In this document: in pieces, positions 9,184 through 20,487 of the stretch
Layout: each line of letters starts with the position of its first letter
How positions within the stretch are numbered: the first letter of the stretch is position 1
Source: Rikenellaceae bacterium
GTDB taxonomy: Bacteria; Bacteroidota; Bacteroidia; Bacteroidales; Rikenellaceae
DNA length: 64,000 nucleotides
Direction: 5' to 3'
Assembly: GCA_017935625.1 (NCBI GenBank)
Contig: JAGBHC010000015.1
Location: 62,001 to 126,000 of the forward strand
The notes under the pieces: generated by a model
Database searches by the model: none
What the model saw: the letters and a program-made list of their open reading frames with translations, nothing else
What the model was told of the DNA's origin: nothing
Made by a program: the position numbers and the translations under genes

Positions 9184-9213
9184 CGCCACAGCACCCGAAA
9201 GGGTGCTGTGGCG
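9184..9213. terminator. Perfect 13-bp hairpin with GAAA tetraloop
   Basis: Arms 9184-9196 and 9201-9213 pair perfectly (CGCCACAGCACCC with GGGTGCTGTGGCG) around a GAAA loop, 65 nt after the aminotransferase stop. There is no clear U-tract on either strand, so it may be a terminator, a 3'-end stabiliser, or another RNA structure. Confidence 0.5.
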
Positions 9214-9420
9214 AAATCGTTTATCCCCTCCATATACGGGCATCTGCTCCGCTGCGAAAACAACGACCGGCCCCTGCCGGAGCGCCCCGCATCCTCCTGC
9301 GACAACCCGCAGAGCGCCTCTTCTCCGGAGCGACTTTCCGCCCCAATCCCCCGCAGGCACTCCGCCGCAAACCAAAGCGGCACCTGCGAACGGGCCATCC
9401 GAACGAGGCGAGCCAGCCGA

Positions 9421-9608
9421 GACGCGAGAAACGAAGCCCCCTCCCCGCTCCAAGCGGGATACCCCGCCGAAATAGGGATGCAGGCACCTGCCCCAAGACA
9501 TAAATAAAACAAGGCTCTACGCAAAAGAACAAATAAGTCTCCACCAAGACGCGAACGAAACGAAGCCCCTCCCCGCTCCAAGCGGGACACCCCGCCGAAA
9601 CAGGGATG
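9421..9608. repeat. Two diverged ~60-bp direct repeats in the aminotransferase-secA gap
   Basis: The copies at 9421-9480 and 9548-9608 are near-identical (shared core CCCGCTCCAAGCGGG, then CCCCGCCGAAA-AGGGATG). They lie in the 655-nt gap 9119-9773, which has two hairpins and no supported gene; long frames here are GC-rich shadows. No mobile-element ends are seen. Confidence 0.55.
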
Positions 9609-9662
9609 CGGCGGAGTGCTCCTTTCAGGGGGCATTTCCTTTAAGGGCACCTCTTAAAAACG

Positions 9663-9699
9663 AACCGTCCCTTCCGCAGCCTTTGCGGAAGGGACGGTT
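9663..9699. terminator. Bidirectional terminator between aminotransferase and secA
   Basis: A 15-bp perfect stem (arms 9663-9677 and 9685-9699, AACCGTCCCTTCCGC with its complement). On the minus strand it is followed by GTTTTT, giving a rho-independent terminator for secA 75 nt past its stop. On the plus strand it ends in a short T run. Confidence 0.8.
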
Positions 9700-9773
9700 T
9701 CTATCGTCAATCGACAGTCCGGAGAGCATCCGTCGCAGACCGACCGTCTCCACTGCCTGCCCGACGGAACACG

Positions 9774-13070
<3,297 letters not shown>

Positions 13071-13169
13071 AAACCTATAATCTTATTTTTCAAATGTTTA
13101 ACGACACTTCTGCATACATTGTCCGTCCGTCTGCCCCGAGCGGACCCTGCGAGACGTACAAATATCTCA

Positions 13170-13177
13170 CAAAGATA
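13170..13177 (-). promoter_or_regulatory. -7 box TATCTTTG for secA
   Basis: Minus-strand TATCTTTG in the 198-nt gap before secA implies a leader of roughly 90 nt. No recognisable riboswitch or arrest peptide was found in that leader. Confidence 0.55.
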
Positions 13178-13268
13178 GGAATTTTCTTATTACCAATCAA
13201 GAAAAACGGCAAACGTAAATACATCCGCGTCCATTTGCGACACGGCCGGCGCCCCGGGTCCGCTTCCG

Positions 13269-14528
13269 CTACTTCCCCTCTCCCTTCATGGCGCTGCGCA
13301 GGGCGTTGCGGCCGATGAGACACTCCGTGCACCGGCCCCGCATGCAATACTCGTTGGAGAGCTGCAGCACGGCCTGCGAATCGAACGCGCTGCGGAGTTC
13401 CACCCCGCCCTCCATCCACCGCCGGGTGTAGAGGTTGCTCTCCGGGGCGATGTCTTCGAGCAGCTCCAGCGCCTCCTCCCGCATGGCGTCGTTGCCCGTG
13501 AAGTTGGCATAGGCGAATTTGAGCGGCGTCACCACATTGATGCCCAGCAGGTCGCATTTGCTGCGGCCGATACGCTTGGAACAGGGAGCCGACGAGCGGC
13601 CCGGAATGTAGTGGGTGGTCCAGTAGTCGGAGGCTTCGGCGTCGAAGAGCCGGTAGAGCTCCTCGCCCGTGCGGCAGGCCACCAGCCGGCTGAAGACGAA
13701 ATCCTCCCGCGTGAGAAACGCGGCAATCTGCACCATGCGCAGCACCGGATGGTTCATGGGGTTGATTCGCGAGACATTCCACTCCGAAGGTTTGAGCGGA
13801 GCAATCCGGTATTTGCGACGGAAATATTCGAATTCCGACTTGAGTTTGGTCACATAGTCGTCGCATTCGTAGCACTCCAGCAGCCCCGACCCGCCCAGCA
13901 GCATGGCTTCGACCGCCAACAGCGACCGCCGCTCGTGCAGCAGCGCCACATAAGGCACGCTGCGGGCGAGTTTCACGAAAGCCTCGCGGTTGCGGTTGTC
14001 GCCCATCGTCTTGAAGAGCATCGCATACATGGTCTGCTCCCAGTTGCCGCCCGAGAGGGAGTGAATCGTTTTCAGGTCGTTGTATTTCCGTTGCAGACGC
14101 TCCACCAGCAGCGAAGTCATGAGTCCGGCCCGGTGGAGACTCGACATGGCGCCTATCACCCCGGCGCAGCCGTAGAACTCGGCCCCCTCTTTCAGCACGG
14201 CCAGCCTCCTTTCGGCCGCGGCAGGCACCTCCACCGTGATGCGCGGAACCACCCGGCCGCCCAGGCCGAACACCGGCGTCGCCTCGCCGGCCGTCACTCC
14301 CAGCACGGCGCCTTCGCTGCGCTCCGAGCCGACGACCACTTCGCCCATGAAACGGCGGCCGTCGATTTCCACCTCGGCCCCCGCATAGAGATTCCGCCCC
14401 ACGACCCGTTCGCCCGCAGAGAGGATTCGGACCTGCTCGCCCGCCGAGGTACGGAACGTCTCCGCCGCAGCGGCGGCTTCGGGCCACCACAGCGCCAACA
14501 GTCGGTCGAGGTCGAGCGTATCCGTCAT
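13269..14528 (-). CDS. DUF2851 family protein
   Basis: 419 aa, cytosolic, no signal. Whole-length match in style to DUF2851, a Bacteroidetes family with no known function: N-terminal strand-rich half (GRNLYAGAEVEIDGRRFMGEVV), a helical middle (RLQRKYNDLKTIHSLSGGNWEQTMYA) and a C-terminal Cys cluster (EYCMRGRCTECLIGRNAL) that could bind a metal. It follows the DUF59 gene by 13 nt in the phosphatase-sufE-DUF59 run. The Fe-S context and the terminal C-x4-C-x2-C suggest, but do not prove, a link to Fe-S or metal handling. Confidence 0.85.
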   Translation of the reverse strand: MTDTLDLDRLLALWWPEAAAAAETFRTSAGEQVRILSAGERVVGRNLYAGAEVEIDGRRFMGEVVVGSERSEGAVLGVTAGEATPVFGLGGRVVPRITVEVPAAAERRLAVLKEGAEFYGCAGVIGAMSSLHRAGLMTSLLVERLQRKYNDLKTIHSLSGGNWEQTMYAMLFKTMGDNRNREAFVKLARSVPYVALLHERRSLLAVEAMLLGGSGLLECYECDDYVTKLKSEFEYFRRKYRIAPLKPSEWNVSRINPMNHPVLRMVQIAAFLTREDFVFSRLVACRTGEELYRLFDAEASDYWTTHYIPGRSSAPCSKRIGRSKCDLLGINVVTPLKFAYANFTGNDAMREEALELLEDIAPESNLYTRRWMEGGVELRSAFDSQAVLQLSNEYCMRGRCTECLIGRNALRSAMKGEGK

Positions 14529-14541
14529 ATCGTCGGTCGTT

Positions 14542-14868
14542 TTAGAGCAAACCCAATTCGAGCATCGCCTCTTCGCTCATCATGCTCTTGTCCCAGGGCG
14601 GTTCGAAGGTGAGTATCACATTCACGTCGGTGATACCCTCCACCTTGCGCACCTGCGTATTGACGTCCTCGAGCAGCATGTCGGCCATCGGACAGTTGGG
14701 CGCGGTGAGCGACATGCGGATGGTGGCCACCCCGTCGGGCTCCACCTCGATTTCGTAGATAAGTCCCAGGTCATAGATATTGACCGGTATTTCGGGGTCG
14801 TAGATATTTTTAAGAGTCAGAACGATATCCTGCTCCATTCTCAGAATGTCCTGCGGTGTTACTGCCAT
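14542..14868 (-). CDS. DUF59/MIP18-family Fe-S assembly protein (SufT-like)
   Basis: 108 aa from the ATG at 14868; an in-frame GTG at 14898 would add 10 residues and overlap the sufE stop. Single DUF59 domain: YDPEIPVNIYDLGLIYEI near the N-terminus and SLTAPNCPMADML with the conserved Cys, then VILTFEPPWDKSMMSEEA. Members help mature Fe-S proteins. It sits 26 nt after sufE, which supports that role. Confidence 0.9.
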   Translation of the reverse strand: MAVTPQDILRMEQDIVLTLKNIYDPEIPVNIYDLGLIYEIEVEPDGVATIRMSLTAPNCPMADMLLEDVNTQVRKVEGITDVNVILTFEPPWDKSMMSEEAMLELGLL

Positions 14869-14894
14869 AGTCTGCTGTGTGAAGTCCGAAAGAA

Positions 14895-15311
14895 TCACTT
14901 CTGTTTCGAGGCGAATGCCAGCGCATAGAGCCTCATCTGTTTAATCATCGCCAGCAATCCGTTGCTGCGGGTCGGCGAGAGGTTTTCGCTCAGACCGATG
15001 CGGTCGATGAAATAGAGGTCGGTGTCGATTATCTGCTGCGGCGTGCGGCCGTTGAGCACCCTTATCAGCAGGGAGATGATGCCCTTGGTGATGATGGCGT
15101 CGCTGTCGGCCGTGTAGTAGACCTTGCCGTCCTCCAGCCGGGCATCCACCCACACCCGCGACTGACATCCCTGTATGACGTAGTTGTCGGTCCGGTGGGC
15201 CGGGTCGATGGGCGGCAGTTCGTCGCTCAGGCCGATGAGGTATTCATACTTGTCGAGCCACTCGTCGAAGACCGAGAACTCGTCGATTATCTGTTCCTGT
15301 ACAGCATCCAT
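14895..15311 (-). CDS. sufE: SufE family sulfur acceptor
   Basis: 138 aa. SufE takes persulfide sulfur from the cysteine desulfurase SufS and passes it to the SufBCD scaffold. The active Cys is in VIQGCQSRVW (about residue 52), preceded by KYEYLIGLSDELPPI and followed by GIISLLIRVLNGRTPQQI, all typical. Start at the ATG 15311; upstream in-frame sequence belongs to the end of the phosphatase gene. Lies 31 nt after the PafA-like gene. Confidence 0.93.
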   Translation of the reverse strand: MDAVQEQIIDEFSVFDEWLDKYEYLIGLSDELPPIDPAHRTDNYVIQGCQSRVWVDARLEDGKVYYTADSDAIITKGIISLLIRVLNGRTPQQIIDTDLYFIDRIGLSENLSPTRSNGLLAMIKQMRLYALAFASKQK

Positions 15312-15342
15312 ATAAATCCTTAATAACTGAAAATCCTTGTCT

Positions 15343-16986
15343 TCACTTCCGTTCCGTCCCATCGGGCCGTCCGCCCAGCGCCCGCTCCACCGCATCGATT
15401 GGCTGCGCGGTGGCGGCTGCGGGACGCTCGATGTGCATGATATATGCCAAAGTGGGGGCCACCGCGGTCATATCGACCGGCTCCCGGACCGTTCCGGCCG
15501 GAATGCCGCCGCCCAGAAACATCAACGGCACATGGGTATCGTAATCGTACATCGAACCCGACTGCGAACGCAGCCCCTCCTGCTCGACTATCCATCCGGC
15601 CATCAGGTTGATGGTCACGTCGCCCGAACGCTTGGGGAAAAACCCGTTCTGCATCTTCAATCCGTAGGAGGAGCCGAAGTAGCTGCCCGTCATGGCCGTA
15701 TGGGTCAGCGCATGGGAGACGCCCCGGAAACGCAATGCGAAATCGGCCACCCGGTTGCGCACCTCCTCCAGCGACAGACCGCGGGCCGCGATGAGGTCGC
15801 GGTCGAGATAAATCTGACGGTCGGTGAAGTCCAGAATCCAATTGTCCTGCCCGTACTGCGCACTCAGATAGCCGTTCACTATCACCCGGAACTGGTCGGC
15901 ATTGAACCGCTCGCGGTTCGGCACCGCGGCATCGAACGAATCGCTCGCCCCGTGGTCCGACGTGAGCACCACCACCACCTCCCGTTCGGGCACCACCGCG
16001 AAGATGTAATTGAGCAGGTCGGCAATCTCCTGGTCGAGCCGGTAGAACATATCCTCCGTCTCCATCGACTCGCCGCCGTAGAGCTCGCCCACATAACGCG
16101 GCGTATCGAAACAGATGTTCAGCAGGTCGGTCTTCTCGTCGCGGCCCAGCTCGGCGAATGTCACCGCCTGTTTGGCGAACTCCGCCACCAGCGTGTTGCC
16201 CGCCGGGGTGCGCAGCACGCCGGCGTAGTCCTTGCCCCGCCCCGAAGCGGAACTCCGGGAGCGGCTGCCCGACGTATCCACCGCCGTCGCACGGCTGTTC
16301 ACGTAGCTGCGGCCGCCGGCTAGCGAGGGCACCCAGTGGTAGCCCAGAAACTGCATGCCGGGTTTGGTGGCATTGTAGCGCGAAACCCAACCGGGCAGGG
16401 CATCCATGTAGGCCGACGAGGAGACCCACGTGCAGCGCGTGGGGTCGAGCCAGTAGACCTCCTTGCTGTGACCGCCCAGCACGATGGCCGACATCGGGTC
16501 GGCAGCGATGGTGACGGCCCGGCCCGCCGAAGCGGAACCCTCGACCGCCTCGCTCAGCGTAGGCGCGAAAAGGTGGGCCGGCGAATACTGTCCCACGCCG
16601 GCATCGCACTCGATGCCCCTCACGCCCGTATCCTCGATGAGCCGGATGCGGCGTCCCGCCACGTAGTCGGTCCACCGCTCGCCCACCACTCCGTGGACGG
16701 CGGGGTCGGCCCCCGTAGCCAGCGTGGAGAGCGTGACGGGCGTGGTGGTCTGCATGTAGTCGTAGTAACTGCGCGGGAAGCTCATGCCGTCGATTTCGAA
16801 ACGGCGGAAACCGCCCGTACCGAAATTGGCGTTGAAACGTTCGAGGTAATCGTAACGCATCTGGCTCACCACGATATTGACGACCAGCCGGGGAGGGCGC
16901 ACCTGCGCCTCCGCACCCCGGAAACCTCCCGCCGACAGCAGCACCGCCAGCGATATGATGATTTTTCTTACAACCATAATTTTCAT
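15343..16986 (-). CDS. PafA-like alkaline phosphatase superfamily protein, exported
   Basis: 547 aa with a signal peptide (MVVRKIIISLAVLLSAGGF, cleavage probably after GAEA). Alkaline-phosphatase/NPP superfamily: the first metal-binding strand shows VVNIVVSQMRYDY where many relatives have an Asp after the V strand. TTTPVTLSTLATG supplies the Thr nucleophile, LTSDHGASD a metal-binding Asp-His pair, and DYDTHVPLMFLG the late His. This matches the PafA-type monoesterases of Bacteroidetes, which release phosphate in the periplasm. Start at 16986; an ATG at 16977 is also possible. It heads the run to sufE, DUF59 and DUF2851. Confidence 0.88.
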   Translation of the reverse strand: MKIMVVRKIIISLAVLLSAGGFRGAEAQVRPPRLVVNIVVSQMRYDYLERFNANFGTGGFRRFEIDGMSFPRSYYDYMQTTTPVTLSTLATGADPAVHGVVGERWTDYVAGRRIRLIEDTGVRGIECDAGVGQYSPAHLFAPTLSEAVEGSASAGRAVTIAADPMSAIVLGGHSKEVYWLDPTRCTWVSSSAYMDALPGWVSRYNATKPGMQFLGYHWVPSLAGGRSYVNSRATAVDTSGSRSRSSASGRGKDYAGVLRTPAGNTLVAEFAKQAVTFAELGRDEKTDLLNICFDTPRYVGELYGGESMETEDMFYRLDQEIADLLNYIFAVVPEREVVVVLTSDHGASDSFDAAVPNRERFNADQFRVIVNGYLSAQYGQDNWILDFTDRQIYLDRDLIAARGLSLEEVRNRVADFALRFRGVSHALTHTAMTGSYFGSSYGLKMQNGFFPKRSGDVTINLMAGWIVEQEGLRSQSGSMYDYDTHVPLMFLGGGIPAGTVREPVDMTAVAPTLAYIMHIERPAAATAQPIDAVERALGGRPDGTERK

Positions 16987-17109
16987 TTTGACCCGATTCG
17001 CTTTCGCACGCTCCGCCTCCCGGGGCCCTCCGCCCCGCTCCGCATGCGTTCGGCTGCGGCATGCGGCCCTCGCCCGCACTGGGGCGAAAGCCTCGAAGCA
17101 ATCGAGCCA

Positions 17110-17117
17110 CAAAGATA
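17110..17117 (-). promoter_or_regulatory. -7 box TATCTTTG for the phosphatase-sufE run
   Basis: Minus-strand TATCTTTG (full TAnnTTTG match), about 125 nt upstream of the phosphatase ATG and just past the end of the GSCFA gene. Confidence 0.55.
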
Positions 17118-17175
17118 GTAAACTCCCCGAACATTCGTTCCAAAGAGTCCGAATAAAACGCAATCCCGGCAAAGT

Positions 17176-18141
17176 CTATTGTGCGAATGCCGCCCTTTCG
17201 ACGCTCCAGTCGCCTTCGGGCAGCTCGGCGGCCAGCCGCTCCACGCGCAGACGCATCGACGCCTTGAAGCGCCGGTGAGCCTCGCTGTCGGGATTCTGCG
17301 GACGGTGGGCGGCCGCCGCAGCCACGGCGTCGATTTCGGCCATCAGCCTGCGCGTCCCGTCCGAAAAGGCCGCTCCGGCGAAACGCTCCCAGATGTAATC
17401 CACCGCCTGGGGCGACGGATGCACCATGTCGGGGGCATAGAAGCGGTAATCCCGCAGGTCGTCGTTCATGATTTCATAGGCCGGAAAATAGAGGACACCG
17501 GCGAACCGCTTCGCCAGCCGGTGCACGGCCACCAGCAGCGACGCCTTGCCGACCGAATTTTCCACGGCGCCGTCCCCCATGTGGCGGATGGGACTCACCG
17601 TCAGCACGACCCGCTTGCCCGCCAGGCATCCCGTCATCAATTCGGAGAGCCGCTCCTCAATCTCTCCGACCTCCAGCAGCCGCCGGCGGAACAGACGTGC
17701 CGGCTGCTTGTGGCAATTGGCCACCACCCCACCGTCCCGCGCCAGCTCGTAGACCCACGCCGTGCCGAGCGTCAGGACCACCGTGTCGGCCTCGCGCAGC
17801 GCCCGTCCGCCCGCATCGGCCGCACGGCCGATGCGCCGCAGCACCTCCTGCGGGTCGGTACCCGAGAATGAGCCGTGATGGTGGTAGCTGAACCACAGCT
17901 CGCCGTCGCGGTCCAGGTCCTCCGCAGCGAAGCGCCGGCCGGCGGCCAGCGACTCGAGCATGTCGGCAATGGAAAAAGGGTTGTAGAGCACCCCGAAGGG
18001 ATTGCTCACAACCCTGAATCTATAATGCTCCAGACGGGAGGCCATGTTGTCGGCGAAACACGAGCCGCACATCAGCAAACGACAGCCATGGTCAATCTGC
18101 CTGTCCCAACGCTCGACCGTTATCTCCGTTCTGAACTTCAC
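17176..18141 (-). CDS. GSCFA domain protein
   Basis: 321 aa from a GTG at 18141, the only reasonable start before the conserved motif. GSCFA proteins are a bacterial branch of the SGNH-hydrolase-like fold named after MCGSCFADNMASRL, seen here at about residues 25-38. Other family strands: SNPFGVLYNPFSI, FSYHHHGSFSG, VLTLGTAWVYEL and LTVSPIRHMGD, ending with DMVHPSPQAVDYIWERF, which may hold the catalytic His. No signal peptide; substrate unknown. It follows the DUF4861 gene by 32 nt. Confidence 0.9.
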   Translation of the reverse strand: MKFRTEITVERWDRQIDHGCRLLMCGSCFADNMASRLEHYRFRVVSNPFGVLYNPFSIADMLESLAAGRRFAAEDLDRDGELWFSYHHHGSFSGTDPQEVLRRIGRAADAGGRALREADTVVLTLGTAWVYELARDGGVVANCHKQPARLFRRRLLEVGEIEERLSELMTGCLAGKRVVLTVSPIRHMGDGAVENSVGKASLLVAVHRLAKRFAGVLYFPAYEIMNDDLRDYRFYAPDMVHPSPQAVDYIWERFAGAAFSDGTRRLMAEIDAVAAAAAHRPQNPDSEAHRRFKASMRLRVERLAAELPEGDWSVERAAFAQ

Positions 18142-18173
18142 GCCCGGACCCTGCTCTGTTCTCCGTCTGCCTG

Positions 18174-19385
18174 CTACTTCCTGCTCACCAAGGTCGGCTT
18201 CTTGAGCTCCTCGGCCCACTTGTCGGCATAGTCGAAGAAGCTCTGCGCACCGGTCCAGTCGCTGAAAGTCTCCTTCTTCCAGGCGGTGGTGAGCCAGTAG
18301 TCGATGCGGCCGCGAGAGTCGGGAGCCAGCACGTAGAGGTAATTGAGCTTGTCGTTGGTCTGGAAAATCATGTTGCTCACGTCGGGCAGCGACACGGCGA
18401 TTCCGCAAGTCTCCTTCTCCCACTTCTGGTAATCGTTCTCGGGATAGTCGGTGCCCCACACGGCGGCGTTGCCCTTGCGGTCCACGTGGCTCTCGTGCTC
18501 GGCCATCTTCATCACTCCGGTGCAGAATACCAGTCCCTTGCTGTCGCCCTCGATGGTGTTCTCCACCTTCACGTCGCGATGGCCCGCATAGAGGATGTAG
18601 CGGGAGGTCATATTGATGGTCTTGCCCATGTACTGCCAGCCCTCGACACGCATATCGACGATGACGCGCACCGGACCCGAAGTCACCAGACGCGCCTCGC
18701 GACGGGTCATCGGCTCGATGTGAACCGCCTGCCGGGTAGCCGAATCCCACCCCTTGAGCACACCTACGCTGATGCTGCCGAACACGCGGATGTTGTCGTG
18801 ACCGTAGCCGGCCGCCAGCTGCTCGTCGGTGGTGTACCACATGGTCTCGGCCAGCTCGAGCTGTTTCTTCTTCTTGCCGTAGAGGTCGATGCTCTGCTTC
18901 TTGTCGAAATAGACGCGATAGGCGGCCAGTTCCGACTCGAATGCGGGGCCGTGATGATGCAGCTTGTTGTACATGTCGTCCTTGTCGGACTCCAGCATGG
19001 TCTTGAATTCGAGACCGTTCTCGCCCTTCCACCACATCTGGCTGTGGACACGCGCCGGATAGCGGTCGGCCGCTGCGGGCTTGTCCGAAAAGAGGAGCTT
19101 CGCCTCCCGGCTCTGGCCGCCGGCCAAATCCACCACGAAAGCCGCCTCGTCGAAAACGCCGTCGCCGTTCAGGTCGTCGAGCTGCGAGGGAATCTCCTTG
19201 CCGCCCACGGTCACGGTCACCGACTTGGCCCAGGCCGGGACGTCGGTTATCACCACCGGCTCATCGACACGCGCCTCGCCGCTGGTGTTGGTCACCGTAT
19301 ACGATACTTTTTCCTTGGTCTCCTTGGCATTCACCGCTCCGCCGCACACGGCCAGGAGCACGGCTGCCATCAAAACTTTTTTCAT
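18174..19385 (-). CDS. DUF4861 domain secreted protein
   Basis: 403 aa with a clean signal peptide (MKKVLMAAVLLAVCGGAVNA). The mature protein matches the DUF4861 family of Bacteroidetes: an N-terminal Ig-like strand region (about 25-100) and a large beta-sandwich resembling carbohydrate-active folds (SYNKLHHHGPAFE-type motif, here MYNKLHHHGPAFES; KVENTIEGDSKG; GIDYW-like RGRIDYWLTTAW). Some DUF4861 genes lie in polysaccharide loci; no such context exists here. Its leader starts inside a tandem array of 73-bp promoter repeats. Confidence 0.85.
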   Translation of the reverse strand: MKKVLMAAVLLAVCGGAVNAKETKEKVSYTVTNTSGEARVDEPVVITDVPAWAKSVTVTVGGKEIPSQLDDLNGDGVFDEAAFVVDLAGGQSREAKLLFSDKPAAADRYPARVHSQMWWKGENGLEFKTMLESDKDDMYNKLHHHGPAFESELAAYRVYFDKKQSIDLYGKKKKQLELAETMWYTTDEQLAAGYGHDNIRVFGSISVGVLKGWDSATRQAVHIEPMTRREARLVTSGPVRVIVDMRVEGWQYMGKTINMTSRYILYAGHRDVKVENTIEGDSKGLVFCTGVMKMAEHESHVDRKGNAAVWGTDYPENDYQKWEKETCGIAVSLPDVSNMIFQTNDKLNYLYVLAPDSRGRIDYWLTTAWKKETFSDWTGAQSFFDYADKWAEELKKPTLVSRK

Positions 19386-19412
19386 CTCTTCAGTAGTTTG
19401 GTTATTTGTTTA

Positions 19413-19444
19413 CAAAGATACGAATAAGCAAGCGCAAAAGCAAA
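19413..19444 (-). promoter_or_regulatory. Complete promoter TTTG-N20-TATCTTTG in repeat unit 1
   Basis: On the minus strand, TTTG (19444-19441) lies 20 nt before TATCTTTG (19420-19413), the canonical Bacteroidetes promoter. The -7 box is 28 nt from the DUF4861 ATG. The -33 TTTG sits inside the inverted repeat 19440-19453. Confidence 0.75.
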
Positions 19445-19631
19445 CTTGTTTGCATTTTGCCGAGCGGAAGTATCTAAGACGAAGTCAAAGATACGAATAA
19501 GCAAGCGCAAAAGCAAACTTGTTTGCATTTTGCCGGGCGGAAGTATCTAAGACGAAGTCAAAGATACGCATAAGCGGGCACAAATGCAAGCTCGTCCGCA
19601 TTTTGCCCGGCAAACGTATCCCAGGCCGAAG
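19413..19631 (-). repeat. Array 1 of a 73-bp tandem repeat, three units, each with a -7 box
   Basis: Units begin at 19413, 19486 and 19559, an exact 73-bp period. Units 1 and 2 are almost identical; unit 3 is diverged. Each unit opens with CAAAGATA (TATCTTTG on the minus strand) and holds the inverted repeat GCAAAC-TT-GTTTGC. The array fills the 260-nt gap upstream of the DUF4861 gene. Confidence 0.9.
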
Positions 19632-19645
19632 CCCGAGAGCTCCGC

Positions 19646-20221
19646 CTACTGCACGACCCCGGCTGCGGGAAACGTCACCTTCACGTACTTATAGCCCCGG
19701 CGGAAAAGCTCCACGGCCACGCCCAGTTCGAAAAAGAGTCCCGCAGCGGCGGCAAAAGCCAGAAAAGCATCGCGGCTCTGCGCCTCGAACGTGCGTCGCA
19801 TCATCGACAGAGCCGTGCGGCTGCAGGCCAGCATCGCATCGGCGACACGCCCGGCATCGGCCCCGTCGGAGGGCATTCCCAGAAACTCCTCCGACACGTA
19901 TTCGTCCAGCGAGTCGAAACCGCGCCCGTCAGCAAAAAACCGATAGACGTCCCGCTTGTCGTCGCGCAGACGCTCCCAGTCGCCGTCCCACAGGGCCGCG
20001 GCTCCCATACCCACATAACCGGCCCAGGCCACGGCCGCAGCCGGATAGTCGGTCATCTGAGGGACCGCATCGGCCATGTAGGCGGGAGCGGCCGCTTTCC
20101 ACTTCTCGTTGAGCTCCTCGGCCGCCAGCAGTTCGCCGCCCAGCAATCCCCGTTCGGAAAGCGTCCGCAGCAGGGTCTGCAGCAACGTCGAACGGAATGT
20201 GGTGATAGAATCATTCTCCAT
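19646..20221 (-). CDS. Hypothetical protein, cytosolic or membrane-associated
   Basis: 191 aa from the ATG at 20221 (MENDSITTF). Not recognised. It is helix- and alanine-rich, with a central Trp/Gly segment (AVAWAGYVGMGAAALWDGDW, about 75-95) and a moderately hydrophobic stretch near the C-terminus (AFLAFAAAAGLFFELGVAVE, about 155-175). Codon use matches its neighbours and the reading frame is open and coherent, so it is probably real. Its leader begins in the second 73-bp repeat array with the same spacing as the DUF4861 gene. Function unknown. Confidence 0.7.
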   Translation of the reverse strand: MENDSITTFRSTLLQTLLRTLSERGLLGGELLAAEELNEKWKAAAPAYMADAVPQMTDYPAAAVAWAGYVGMGAAALWDGDWERLRDDKRDVYRFFADGRGFDSLDEYVSEEFLGMPSDGADAGRVADAMLACSRTALSMMRRTFEAQSRDAFLAFAAAAGLFFELGVAVELFRRGYKYVKVTFPAAGVVQ

Positions 20222-20248
20222 AAATCGCATAATAAAATTCCAATGCGG

Positions 20249-20280
20249 CAAAGATACGAATAAGCGAGAGCAAAGGCAAA
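20249..20280 (-). promoter_or_regulatory. Complete promoter TTTG-N20-TATCTTTG in array 2 unit 1
   Basis: Minus-strand TTTG at 20280-20277, a 20-nt spacer and TATCTTTG at 20256-20249. The -7 box is 28 nt from the ATG at 20221, identical to array 1. Confidence 0.75.
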
Positions 20281-20394
20281 CCCGCTTGCATTTTGCCGGG
20301 CGGGAGTATCCAAGGCGAAGCCAAAGATATGAAGAAACGAAAAAACAAAGGCAAACCCGTTCGCCTCTTGCCGGGCGGAAGCCTCCATGACGGA
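20249..20394 (-). repeat. Array 2 of the 73-bp repeat, two units
   Basis: Units begin at 20249 and 20322, the same 73-bp period and the same unit as at 19413-19631 (shared blocks AAAGATACGAATAAGC, TTGCATTTTGCCGGGCGG, AGTATC). Unit 2 is more diverged. It lies between the hypothetical gene (minus) and ispE (plus). Confidence 0.88.
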
Positions 20395-20449
20395 ACCATA
20401 GAGAGCGACAAATATGCGGACCGGGCGAGCGACTGTCGCCGAAAAGCGC

Positions 20450-20457
20450 TAACTTTG
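20450..20457 (+). promoter_or_regulatory. -7 box TAACTTTG for ispE
   Basis: Full TAnnTTTG match, 30 nt upstream of the ispE ATG. No good -33 box is seen. Confidence 0.6.
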
Positions 20458-20487
20458 CCGTCGGAACCCATTCGAAAAAGGTAGAAA

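Noticed and set aside
9075..9650. Minus-strand 191-codon frame in the aminotransferase-secA gap.
   Set aside because: It starts inside the hairpins and repeats and overlaps the aminotransferase 3' end; composition is that of a shadow.
19413..20394. Tandem repeats looked at as a possible CRISPR array.
   Set aside because: Units abut with no unique spacers, the period is 73 bp, and no cas gene lies near.
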